A stretch of 64,000 nucleotides of DNA from Evansella caseinilytica (GTDB taxonomy: Bacteria; Bacillota; Bacilli; Bacillales; Salisediminibacteriaceae): positions 62,001-126,000 of the forward strand of contig NZ_FNPI01000002.1 in NCBI RefSeq assembly GCF_900107275.1, written 5' to 3'. A program made the position numbers and the translations under genes. Within the stretch, counting starts at the first letter, position 1, and every line of letters begins with the position of its first letter. This document shows positions 56,917 to 64,000 of this stretch, piece by piece. Under the pieces are notes generated by a model, which ran no database searches, was not told the origin of the DNA, and saw nothing but the letters and a program-made list of their open reading frames with translations.

Positions 56917-57459
56917 TTATACTTTTTTTATACGGAAAGTGCTGATCATGAGTATAGATAATGCCAGAATAAGAAACATGAACGCAGGAGGTGTTATCCA
57001 TGCACTGAACAGGTGACTGGCGGTTAGAATACAACCGGCAGCGGTGATTGGCAAACCGACGAAGCACCCGTCCTGCTCACTGATGTTAAAGCGGGCGAGA
57101 CGTATTGCGCCGCAGGTGATAAAAATAATCGCAAAGATGGAGCCTGCCATACCAAATTTGATCAATGTTGATTGATAAATCAACAGAGCCGGAGCAACAC
57201 CGAAGGAAACAATATCACATAATGAGTCCAGTTGTTTTCCAAAAGCGGAAGTGACATTCAGCTTCCGGGCAACCTTTCCGTCAAAACGGTCAAATATCGC
57301 AGCAAAGCAGATAAAGGCAACACTGATGCCAAATTGACCATGCAGGACATAAAGAATGGCAAATGCACCTGAACTAAGGTTGATAATCGTTAATAAATTG
57401 GCTGCCTGATTGCGGAGCTTTCTTACGGTATTATCAACGAAATTCTGTAATAATAACAA
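56917..57459 (-). CDS. pssA: CDP-diacylglycerol-serine O-phosphatidyltransferase
   Basis: PssA makes phosphatidylserine from CDP-diacylglycerol and serine in the membrane. The 180-residue protein has several membrane segments and the full CDP-alcohol phosphotransferase motif, DRFDGKVARKLNVTSAFG, then KQLDSLCD (D-x2-DG-x2-AR-x8-G-x3-D-x3-D). I start at TTG 57459, eight bases after GAGGAG; a GTG three codons earlier overlaps that site. psd lies divergently 260 bp away, so the two steps of phosphatidylethanolamine synthesis are neighbours. The 57460-57718 gap should hold both promoters, but no clear pair of boxes was found. Confidence 0.93.
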   Translation of the reverse strand: MLLLQNFVDNTVRKLRNQAANLLTIINLSSGAFAILYVLHGQFGISVAFICFAAIFDRFDGKVARKLNVTSAFGKQLDSLCDIVSFGVAPALLIYQSTLIKFGMAGSIFAIIFITCGAIRLARFNISEQDGCFVGLPITAAGCILTASHLFSAWITPPAFMFLILALSILMISTFRIKKV

Positions 57460-57718
57460 TACTATCACTCCTCAAGCGGACTTTTCAGCTTCGCAAAAAA
57501 AGCCCATCATTAAATGTTAATTATATCACACCGCATTGTGGAAAACTATTCAATAATTTAAAATAAAAGTGGAGCACACTCTGAAAGCAAGTGTGCATTA
57601 ACTCGATTTTTACCGGCGTATCCTTTGTAACAGGCGCGCGTCGCGGGAAGTCCGGAAGCTGCTTTATGTGGTTTTCCGAATGAAATGCAGCGATTAAACT
57701 TAAGAGAGGAAGGAATAA

Positions 57719-58501
57719 ATGAAGAAAAGATTATATAAAAACATGGTGGAACTGACGCGAAACCCGTTGTACACAAAAATGCTCAAAACGTTCACTGCAT
57801 CGAAGCTGAGCGGCAGGCTGAACCGCTCCTTTGTGAAAGTATTTGACATAGATCAAAATGAAATGGAGAGGGAACTGCACCATTACCGCACTTTGAATGA
57901 ATTATTTGTACGGAAGCTGAAAAGCGGAGTACGCCCGGTTACGGCAGATGAAAAAACGATCATTAGTCCCGTGGATGGACTTTTGTCTCAAATTGGTACA
58001 ATCAATGAAACAGCAACATTGCGCATAAAAAATAAAGACTATCGACTATCGACGATGCTCGGTTTTGAAAAGGCTGTTAAGAGATACAGCGGAGGCATTT
58101 TTATGCTGTTCTATCTCAGTCCGCGGGATTATCACCGCATTCATAGTCCTATGAACGGTAAGGTTGTGAAGCGCTGGGCATTAGGGAAATACTCAGAGCC
58201 GGTAAATCAGTGGGGCTTGTTGTTCGGTGATCAGCCACTTGCAAAAAACTATCGCCTTATAACCGAACTGGAAGCAAACAACAAACGAATGGCGATGGTC
58301 AAGGTCGGTGCCTTGAATGTAAATAGTGTTCATCCGGTTCATTTGAAGGAAACGGTGGAAATCGGAGAAGAAATGGCTTATTTCTCGTTTGGCTCCACCG
58401 TCATCCTCCTGTTTGAAAAGGGGATGATCCATCCGATTTTCGACGAAACGACCGTTAACTACGCAATAAAACAAGGACAAAAAATCGCTGAGTTAGAGTA
58501 A
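57719..58501 (+). CDS. psd: Phosphatidylserine decarboxylase proenzyme
   Basis: Psd decarboxylates phosphatidylserine to phosphatidylethanolamine. The 260-residue proenzyme has ISPVDGLLSQIG (Asp of the catalytic triad) near residue 82, DYHRIHSPMNG (His) near 140, and the self-cleavage motif FSFGSTVILLFE near residue 222, where cleavage before Ser forms the pyruvoyl group. The ATG follows AGAGAGGAAGG. The stop codon TAA is itself part of the left arm of a repeat hairpin (58496-58538). Confidence 0.95.
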   Translation: MKKRLYKNMVELTRNPLYTKMLKTFTASKLSGRLNRSFVKVFDIDQNEMERELHHYRTLNELFVRKLKSGVRPVTADEKTIISPVDGLLSQIGTINETATLRIKNKDYRLSTMLGFEKAVKRYSGGIFMLFYLSPRDYHRIHSPMNGKVVKRWALGKYSEPVNQWGLLFGDQPLAKNYRLITELEANNKRMAMVKVGALNVNSVHPVHLKETVEIGEEMAYFSFGSTVILLFEKGMIHPIFDETTVNYAIKQGQKIAELE

Positions 58502-58697
58502 GTTGAAAAAGGGCGCATTTCCCTTTTTCAACTTACTCGAAGCGATGAGTGAGGCGCTGCAAAGAAAGCGCGGGGGAGGGCAATTCTCACCCGGGCGAGC
58601 AGCGGAAAACGAGCCATCGCGTTTCAATCCGAAAGGGCGCATTTCCCTTTTTCAACTTACTCGAAGCGGATGAGTGAGGCGCTGCAAAGAAAGCGTT
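58496..58697 (+). repeat. Family 1 structured repeat, about 1.5 units, overlapping the psd stop
   Basis: Hairpin GAGTAAGTTGAAAAAGGG and its complement (58496-58538) includes the last codons and stop of psd. Then come CGATG (58543-58547) with CATCG (58615-58619) and CGCTGC (58555-58560) with GCAGCG (58599-58604). A second half-hairpin GGGCGCATTTCCC starts at 58635, 124 bp after the first at 58511, again followed by CAACTTACTCGAAGCG. Here the stem replaces the usual TTGTTC/GAACAA by AGTTG/CAACT in both arms. Confidence 0.88.
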
Positions 58698-58753
58698 GGA
58701 ATGACGTTTGTCGTGCCACAAATACCAAAAACGATGAAAGGGGTTACATAAGA

Positions 58754-60166
58754 ATGTTAACCAAGCAGGTTAGAGATGGATTGGCAACCATTGTAGGGGA
58801 AGAAAACGTTTTGGACGCGCCGATGGATTTAGTCGTTTATTCTTATGATGCAACACCTGATTATCAAACGCTGCCAGATGCAGTCGTGAAGCCTCGCAGT
58901 ACAAAAGACGTCGCGAATATTATCAAACTATGTAACGAATTTCATATTCCGCTAGTGCCGAGAGGGTCGGGAACGAATCTTTGTGCTGGAACAACGCCGC
59001 TGCACAGCGGAATCGTGATGATATTCAATCATATGAATCGTATTTTGGAAATTGACGAAGATAATTTAACGGCTGTAGTCCAGCCCGGCGTTATCACATT
59101 GGATCTGATTCATGCCGTGGAAGAAAAAGAACTGTTTTATCCACCGGATCCATCGTCGATGAAAATTTCAACGATCGGCGGCAATATCAATGAATGCTCC
59201 GGCGGCTTACGCGGATTGAAATACGGTGTAACAAAAGACTATGTGACAGGTCTTGAGTTTGTATTACCTAACGGAGAGATTGTCCGCACGGGAGGAAAGC
59301 TCGCCAAGGACGTTGCCGGTTACGATTTGACAAGTTTGCTGGTAGGATCTGAGGGAACACTGGCAGTCGTGACCGAAGCAACCCTGAAGCTGCTGCCGAA
59401 ACCGGAGGCGAAGCAAACGATGCTGGCCATGTATTCCTCGTTGGAGGCAGCCGGAGAAACTGTTTCCAGCATTATTGCCAATAAAATTATCCCGGCCACA
59501 CTGGAGTTTTTGGATCAAGCGACCATTCAGGCGGTAGAGGCCTTTGCTGGCATCGGTTTGCCGACGGAGGCAGGCGCTGTTCTCCTCATGGAGCAGGATG
59601 GTCCTGTGGAAGTTGTGCAACGTGACATGAAAAAAATGAAGGAATTATGTGAAGCAGGGGGCGCTTTTTCGGTCAATGTTGCCGCTTCGGCGGCGGAAGG
59701 GGAGGCGCTGATGCAAGCCCGTCGTGCCGCACTGTCCGCCCTTGCCAGATTAAAGCCGACAACGATTTTGGAGGATGCGACCGTTCCACGATCGAAAATT
59801 GCGGAGATGGTACGGGCGATAGTGAATATTGCTGAAAAAAACAATGTGCAAATATGCACGTTCGGCCATGCCGGTGATGGAAACCTTCATCCTACTTGTA
59901 TGACGGATGTCCGAAATAAAGAAGAAATGGAACGGGTGGAGAAAGCGTTTGAAGAAATTTTTGCGAAGGCCATTCAATTAGGCGGGACGATTACCGGAGA
60001 ACATGGGGTCGGTGTCATGAAATCACCTTATCTTGCTTGGAAAATCGGTGAAGAAGGGGTAAAGGCAATGGCAGCTGTCAAGCAGGCCTTTGATCCAAAT
60101 AATATTATGAATCCAGGAAAAATTTTTGCAAAAGAAACGAGAAAGCGAGTGATGATTCAACAATGA
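58754..60166 (+). CDS. glcD: Glycolate/lactate oxidase, FAD-binding subunit GlcD
   Basis: The 470-residue flavoprotein (YsfC of B. subtilis) oxidises 2-hydroxyacids such as glycolate. FAD-binding signatures are PRGSGTNLCAGTTPL near residue 75, STIGGNINECSGGLRGLKYG near 137 and KDVAGYDLTSLLVGSEGTL near 180. The C-terminal cap carries FGHAGDGNLHP near 370 and GEHGVG near 420. The ATG at 58754, ten bases after AAAGGGG, gives the same N-terminus as B. subtilis YsfC. The longer frame from 58670 runs into repeat DNA. It overlaps glcF by four bases. Confidence 0.95.
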   Translation: MLTKQVRDGLATIVGEENVLDAPMDLVVYSYDATPDYQTLPDAVVKPRSTKDVANIIKLCNEFHIPLVPRGSGTNLCAGTTPLHSGIVMIFNHMNRILEIDEDNLTAVVQPGVITLDLIHAVEEKELFYPPDPSSMKISTIGGNINECSGGLRGLKYGVTKDYVTGLEFVLPNGEIVRTGGKLAKDVAGYDLTSLLVGSEGTLAVVTEATLKLLPKPEAKQTMLAMYSSLEAAGETVSSIIANKIIPATLEFLDQATIQAVEAFAGIGLPTEAGAVLLMEQDGPVEVVQRDMKKMKELCEAGGAFSVNVAASAAEGEALMQARRAALSALARLKPTTILEDATVPRSKIAEMVRAIVNIAEKNNVQICTFGHAGDGNLHPTCMTDVRNKEEMERVEKAFEEIFAKAIQLGGTITGEHGVGVMKSPYLAWKIGEEGVKAMAAVKQAFDPNNIMNPGKIFAKETRKRVMIQQ

Positions 60167-61521
60167 CGGATAATCAGACGAGCCGCGCTGCCGAATTGAC
60201 GAAACAATTTCAGGATCGACTTGATTATGACGAGCTGCTGAATTGCATGCGCTGCGGTTTTTGTTTGCCTGCCTGTCCAACTTACCGGGAAACAAAGGGA
60301 AATGAAGCCGCTTCACCACGGGGACGGATCGCGATGATGAAGGCGGTGGTTGACGGCGTATACGAGCCGGATGAAGACTTTGAAAACCAGTTGAGTCTTT
60401 GTTTAGGCTGTCGCGCGTGTGAGCCTGCCTGTCCATCAGGAGTGAAATACGGACATCTGCTGGAGGAAGCCACGGACATTCTGCAAGCCAGCAAACAGCC
60501 ATCTGCGCTGGTGAGAGCCACCCGCTGGTTTATTTTCACCCATCTGTTCCCGAAACGGCGGCAAATGCGGCGGGCTGCCGGGTTGCTGTGGTTGTATCAA
60601 AAAAGCGGATTGCAAACACTGTCGCGCGCAACGCGGTTGACACGTTTAGCCGGAAAGCAATTAAGCGCGCTGGAGCGGGTGCTGCCGAAACTGCCGTCGC
60701 CGAAGTGGTTGAACAACCGCCCGACTCACCTTGTGCCGCAGGGCGGAGCGACGGTAAAAAAGAAGGTCGCTTTCTTTTCCGGATGCATGATGGACACCAT
60801 CTTCGTAGCAACGAATGATGCCACATTATTTTTGTTGCAACGGGTCGGATGCGAAGTTTTCATTCCGGCAGGGCAAAGCTGTTGCGGCGCCCTGCACGCG
60901 CACAGTGGGGAAAAAGTGAAGGCAAAGGAACTGGCTAAGCAAAATATCGCGGCCTTTGAAAAGAGGGAAATCGATTGGATTGTTTCCAATGCCGGCGGTT
61001 GCGGCGCTATTCTGACGGAATACGATGACTTGTTAAAGGAGGAACCAGGCTGGCACGAAAGAGCGCAGGAGTTTGTCAAAAAAGTAAGAGATATCTCGGA
61101 AATATTGCTGGAAACCGGCTTGCCCGAGATGGAGCTGCCGCCGCAAACTGTAACGTATCAAGATTCATGTCATTTGCGGAATGTGATGAAAACAGTAGCG
61201 GCACCCCGCAAATTAATTCAAGCCATCAAAGGGGTAACCTTTGTGGAAATGAACGAAGCCGATCGTTGCTGTGGTTCTGCCGGCACCTATAATATTGTTG
61301 AACAAGCAATGTCAATGCAAATCCTTGACGAAAAGATGAAGAACGTCAAGGAAACGAAAGCAGCGACAATCGTTACAGCCAATCCCGGCTGTCTGCTGCA
61401 GATGAAGCTGGGCATCGAGCGGGAAGGGCTCACCGATTCACTGTGCGGTACGCATATCGCGGATTTGCTTGCGGAAGCTGTGAAGTATCGGGATGAGCAC
61501 TCTTCGTCGCAGGTTGATTGA
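60163..61521 (+). CDS. glcF: Glycolate/lactate oxidase, iron-sulfur subunit GlcF
   Basis: The 452-residue electron-transfer subunit (YsfD) has two 4Fe-4S motifs, CMRCGFCLPACPTY near residue 28 and CLGCRACEPACPSG near 83. Two CCG-type cysteine-rich repeats follow: GCMMDTI...SCCGALHAHSG and DSCHLRN...DRCCGSAGTYN (shown in parts). Together with GlcD it passes electrons from 2-hydroxyacids to the quinone pool. ATGA overlap with glcD shows translational coupling. A family 3 repeat begins ten bases after its stop. Confidence 0.95.
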   Translation: MTDNQTSRAAELTKQFQDRLDYDELLNCMRCGFCLPACPTYRETKGNEAASPRGRIAMMKAVVDGVYEPDEDFENQLSLCLGCRACEPACPSGVKYGHLLEEATDILQASKQPSALVRATRWFIFTHLFPKRRQMRRAAGLLWLYQKSGLQTLSRATRLTRLAGKQLSALERVLPKLPSPKWLNNRPTHLVPQGGATVKKKVAFFSGCMMDTIFVATNDATLFLLQRVGCEVFIPAGQSCCGALHAHSGEKVKAKELAKQNIAAFEKREIDWIVSNAGGCGAILTEYDDLLKEEPGWHERAQEFVKKVRDISEILLETGLPEMELPPQTVTYQDSCHLRNVMKTVAAPRKLIQAIKGVTFVEMNEADRCCGSAGTYNIVEQAMSMQILDEKMKNVKETKAATIVTANPGCLLQMKLGIEREGLTDSLCGTHIADLLAEAVKYRDEHSSSQVD

Positions 61522-61531
61522 AATAGAGGAA

Positions 61532-61645
61532 GTTCAAAAAGTGCTGGACACAGCGCCGGCGAATCCCGTCGTTGCGTTGCCCCTCCGCTGCTCGGTTCTG
61601 CCGCACCTCGGCCTTCTTGCCGCTGTGATGACCTCCTTTTTGAAC
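61532..61645 (-). repeat. Family 3 palindromic element (114 bp)
   Basis: GTTCAAAAAGTGCTGGACAC, GCGAATCCCGTCGTTGCGTTG, GCCTTCTTGCCGCTGTGATG (each shown in part) and CCTCCTTTTTGAAC follow the order of the other reverse copies. A further left-end scrap, GTTCAAAAGTTGCGAATCTC, lies at 61665-61684. Confidence 0.78.
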
Positions 61646-61694
61646 TAATATTATGATGAGGAAGTTCAAAAGTTGCGAATCTCATCGATGCAAA

Positions 61695-61738
61695 GAAGCC
61701 ACGGAAAAAGTAAAAACCGGCTTTTTCCATGGCTTCAT
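61695..61738. terminator. Bidirectional terminator between glcF and mrpG
   Basis: GAAGCCACGGAAAAAG (61695-61710) and CTTTTTCCATGGCTTC (61721-61736) form a stem with one mismatch between convergent genes. Confidence 0.75.
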
Positions 61739-61760
61739 GCTTGTTTCTTCCTCTGCCAGC

Positions 61761-62129
61761 TTATGAGCTCGATGACTTGTTTGTTTTTGCGTTCTCCGCA
61801 GCTTTCATGTCTTTAGCAAGATCATCCTGAATGCTTTGATCCCATAATTTGACTCCAATCCTGTAAGCCGACCGGGAAATCATAAACCCGGCAACGGGCG
61901 CCGTCAGAAAGACAAAAACAATTGTCAGCAGAATCTTGCCGATGAATATTCCCTCAGCTAAAAAGAAAACAAACACGGCAAACATGATGGAAATTACACC
62001 CAATGTGGCACTTTTCGTTGCCGCATGCAATCTGCTGTATAAATCAGGCAGGCGCAGAATACCAATGGATCCTAATGTAATTAATCCACCTCCCAACAGC
62101 AGGAAAATACTAACGACGATCTCGGTCAA
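61761..62129 (-). CDS. mrpG: Mrp Na+/H+ antiporter subunit G
   Basis: The 122-residue membrane protein has three membrane segments and the MrpG/MnhG pattern LITLGSIGILRLPDLYSRLHAATKSATLG near residue 15 (cited in part: RLPDLYSRLHAATK). The C-terminal charged tail lies in the cytoplasm. The start is TTG 62129, eight bases after AAGGTGG; the longer frame lies inside mrpF. It is the last gene of the mrp operon, overlapping mrpF by 20 bp, and its subunit is needed for the heterooligomeric antiporter. Confidence 0.9.
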   Translation of the reverse strand: MTEIVVSIFLLLGGGLITLGSIGILRLPDLYSRLHAATKSATLGVISIMFAVFVFFLAEGIFIGKILLTIVFVFLTAPVAGFMISRSAYRIGVKLWDQSIQDDLAKDMKAAENAKTNKSSSS

Positions 62130-62391
62130 GGACCACACCACCTTCCAAAAACTTTGCCAGTGCAATCGAGCCGATGAATGCCAATATGGCAATGACAAGG
62201 ACCACTTCTGCATAAGCAACCGTATTCTGCACAATCATTATCAGCCCGATAAAGCCGATGAGGTTGATTCCGATTGTATCGAGAGCCATCACCCTGTCGG
62301 ACATTGTCGGCCCCTTTATCACCCGGATAAACAGCACAAGAATGGAGAGTGACATCAAGATTAAAACAATGGTTGTAACGATTTGCAACAT
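62110..62391 (-). CDS. mrpF: Mrp Na+/H+ antiporter subunit F
   Basis: The 93-residue protein has three membrane segments and the MrpF hallmark VIKGPTMSDRVMALDTIGIN near residue 25, with AYAEVVLVIAILAFIGSIALAKF after it. ATG 62391 follows GGAGGTGAC and overlaps the mrpE stop by one base. Mrp complexes exchange Na+ for H+ and support alkali and salt tolerance. Confidence 0.93.
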   Translation of the reverse strand: MLQIVTTIVLILMSLSILVLFIRVIKGPTMSDRVMALDTIGINLIGFIGLIMIVQNTVAYAEVVLVIAILAFIGSIALAKFLEGGVVLDRDRR

Positions 62392-62867
62392 TATTTTGTC
62401 ACCTCCAGAATCGCTCTTTCAAAGGAATCGTGAATTTCTTTGATCGCTTCCTCTTTATCCGGCACATGAATCGAATGAACATAAATCGTCTTTCCGTCTT
62501 CGGAGAAGTCCATCGACAGCGTTCCAGGAGTTAAGGAGATAAGAGATGCCAGCAAGGTTACTTCCCATTCCGTTTTTAATGCTGTCGGGACAGCAATGAT
62601 TCCCGGTTCGATATCCAATTTCGGACTTAAAACGATTTTTATCACATCGATGTTGGATAGTACTAATTTGTAATTGAACAGGAGAATCAGTTTCACAATC
62701 GCATAAACTCTTCTCATGTAAAAATCGAATACTAAAAATCGTCTTAAAGCAAACAGCAGTATAATACCAACGACATATCCAAGAAAAAATTCAAGACCGC
62801 TGAAATCGTTCCTGAAGAACATCCAGATAATCGCAATGCCGATATTAAGCAGGATTTGAAAGGCCAT
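62391..62867 (-). CDS. mrpE: Mrp Na+/H+ antiporter subunit E
   Basis: The 158-residue protein has two or three N-terminal membrane segments followed by a soluble part. That part carries the family motif LLASLISLTPGTLSMDFSED near residue 105 and IHVPDKEEAIKEIHDSFE near the end. AAGGAGTAGG precedes the ATG, five bases after the mrpD stop. Confidence 0.93.
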   Translation of the reverse strand: MAFQILLNIGIAIIWMFFRNDFSGLEFFLGYVVGIILLFALRRFLVFDFYMRRVYAIVKLILLFNYKLVLSNIDVIKIVLSPKLDIEPGIIAVPTALKTEWEVTLLASLISLTPGTLSMDFSEDGKTIYVHSIHVPDKEEAIKEIHDSFERAILEVTK

Positions 62868-62872
62868 AGCAC

Positions 62873-64000
62873 CTACTCCTTAAGTACAGAATTAATGTAG
62901 ATTGACGGGTCCAGCAGCTGGTCTGCGACCTGAGTCGAAAAAGAGAAGATAGGCTCCGCCCCTAATCCCATGGCTATCGAAAGCGCAACCAGAGGGACTA
63001 TCGGCAGCAACAAAGGACCCAGCTTTGTTTTTTTCGTTTCCTCTTCGCTGAGTGACGGTGATCCCCAGAAGACATAAATAAATATTTTCATCATCGAAAA
63101 GAGGGTCAGCAGCCCGACAATTAAACTGACGAATACGATAAAATAGCGCTCCTGCTGGATCCCGGAAAGTATTAGCGCAAACTTACTGAAGAATCCGCTG
63201 AGCGGCGGGATACCCGCGAGAGAAATGGCAGCGATGAAAAACAGCCACCCTAATGCCGGGTGTGTTTTCAGCAAACCGCTCATTTTCTTTAAATCCGTCG
63301 TTCCGGTTACCTTCTGCGTTGCACCGGCAAACAGGAACAATGCCGATTTCACGATAATATGGTGTGCAATATAGTAAATCGCACCGGCAATGGCGAGCGG
63401 AGAATACAATCCGAGCCCCATGACCATATAGCCGACCTGGCTGATGATGTGGTACGACAGGATCCGCTTAAAGTCAAACTGAGATACCGCGCCGAGAACG
63501 CCGAAGAACATCGTAAAGCCCGCCAACGCTAAAATAATATTGTGTGTAAAATCAGGATTGTGCGTGAAAATGAGCGTGAAGCTTCTCATGATGGCATAAA
63601 TCCCGACTTTCGTCAGCAGCCCGCCGAATAATGCGGCAATAGCAGCCGGTGGTCCGTAATACGATTTCGGCAGCCAGAAGTAAAGTGGGAAAAGCGCTCC
63701 CTTCATGCCGAAAACAATCAGGAATAAAACGGCGATCACGTTTAATACACCGTCTTGTTCCAACGCGGCCACTTGGACTGCCAAGTGAGCCATGTTTAAT
63801 GTACCGGTGATTGAATATAAATAAGCAACGCCGACGATAAAGAAAGCAGAAGCGAAGATGTTGATCGCGACGTACTTAAACGATTCCCGTAGCTGGTATT
63901 TTGTTCCCCCGATGACGATGAGAACGTACGAAGCAATTAACATCACCTCGAAAAATACGAACAGGTTGAACAAATCGCCGGTTAAAAACGCGCCGTTGAC
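62873..64000 (-). CDS. mrpD: Mrp Na+/H+ antiporter subunit D (C-terminal part, runs off window)
   Basis: The frame is open to the window edge, giving about 375 residues. It contains the NuoM/NuoN-type core: GDLFNLFVFFEVMLIASY at the visible beginning, LPLYFWLPKSYYGPPAAIAALFG-like proton-channel helix (cited in part: FWLPKSYYGPPAA), ILSYHIISQVGYMVMGLGL and AGIPPLSGFFSKFALI. This is MrpD, the proton/ion-conducting subunit. The N-terminal ~115 residues and mrpA-C should lie beyond 64000. Confidence 0.94.
   Translation of the reverse strand, partial: VNGAFLTGDLFNLFVFFEVMLIASYVLIVIGGTKYQLRESFKYVAINIFASAFFIVGVAYLYSITGTLNMAHLAVQVAALEQDGVLNVIAVLFLIVFGMKGALFPLYFWLPKSYYGPPAAIAALFGGLLTKVGIYAIMRSFTLIFTHNPDFTHNIILALAGFTMFFGVLGAVSQFDFKRILSYHIISQVGYMVMGLGLYSPLAIAGAIYYIAHHIIVKSALFLFAGATQKVTGTTDLKKMSGLLKTHPALGWLFFIAAISLAGIPPLSGFFSKFALILSGIQQERYFIVFVSLIVGLLTLFSMMKIFIYVFWGSPSLSEEETKKTKLGPLLLPIVPLVALSIAMGLGAEPIFSFSTQVADQLLDPSIYINSVLKE

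Overview
The window looks like chromosomal DNA of an endospore-forming member of the Bacillaceae with moderate G+C. Gene content and order follow the Bacillus subtilis spoVB-comN-secDF-recJ-apt-relA-dtd-hisS-aspS-tcdA-rarA-cymR-iscS-mnmA-yrrB-recD2-yrrD-alaS-yrzL-ruvX-yrzB-mltG-trmR-yrrN-yrrO-udk-greA-yrrS-mtnN-yrhC segment almost gene for gene. Sporulation genes (spoVB, an RsfA-type regulator, an uninterrupted sigK) fit an endospore former. The species cannot be named from the sequence alone.

Layout. 1-5.8 kb: start of spoVB (minus strand), a DUF368 undecaprenyl-phosphate transporter, comN, separate overlapping secD and secF, a CDF cation transporter and a LapA-like protein. 5.8-12.3 kb: recJ, apt, relA, dtd and a small yrzK-like gene. 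12.4-16 kb: a T-box controlled hisS-aspS operon. 16-20.4 kb: tcdA, a truncated lutC-like remnant, an rsfA-like gene and rarA (both minus), and cymR. 20.4-21.6 kb: a 305-bp repeat element and an orphan subtype I-C-like CRISPR leader and array wedged between cymR and iscS. 21.6-29.2 kb: iscS, mnmA, yrrB, recD2, yrrD, two small genes and yrrI. 29.2-33.5 kb: T-box controlled alaS, then yrzL-ruvX-yrzB. 33.6-43.1 kb: an arsR-type regulator, mltG, the trmR-yrrN-yrrO tRNA wobble-uridine genes, udk, greA, yrrS, mtnN and yrhC. 43.2-54 kb (accessory or reordered relative to B. subtilis): a Nudix hydrolase, an HPr-like protein lacking the phospho-histidine, an S9 peptidase, a methyltransferase, a VanW protein, sigK, lplJ, deoD and an HD-GYP protein. 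54-64 kb: a DHH-CBS-tRNA nucleotidyltransferase fusion, pssA and psd, glcD-glcF, and the mrpD-E-F-G end of an Mrp antiporter operon running off the window.

The most unusual content is non-coding. Three families of palindromic repeats fill many intergenic regions. Family 1 is a ~125-bp unit. It opens with a long hairpin that usually begins within a few bases of a stop codon, and continues with nested GC-rich stems. The stems are almost unrelated in sequence between loci, yet both arms change together. It forms four-copy tandem arrays after yrrN and lplJ, both with a 126-bp period. Family 2 is a 305-bp element with the same type of leading hairpin and several internal-deletion derivatives. Family 3 is a 95-143 bp element bounded by GTTCAAAAAG inverted ends. 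No transposase is visible in the window, so how they spread is unknown.

How genes work together: relA, dtd, hisS, aspS, alaS, tcdA, mnmA with iscS, and trmR with yrrN and yrrO form a translation and tRNA-quality cluster. cymR with iscS and mnmA links cysteine control to sulfur transfer. pssA and psd make phosphatidylethanolamine. glcD and glcF make a glycolate/lactate-type dehydrogenase. secD and secF assist protein export.
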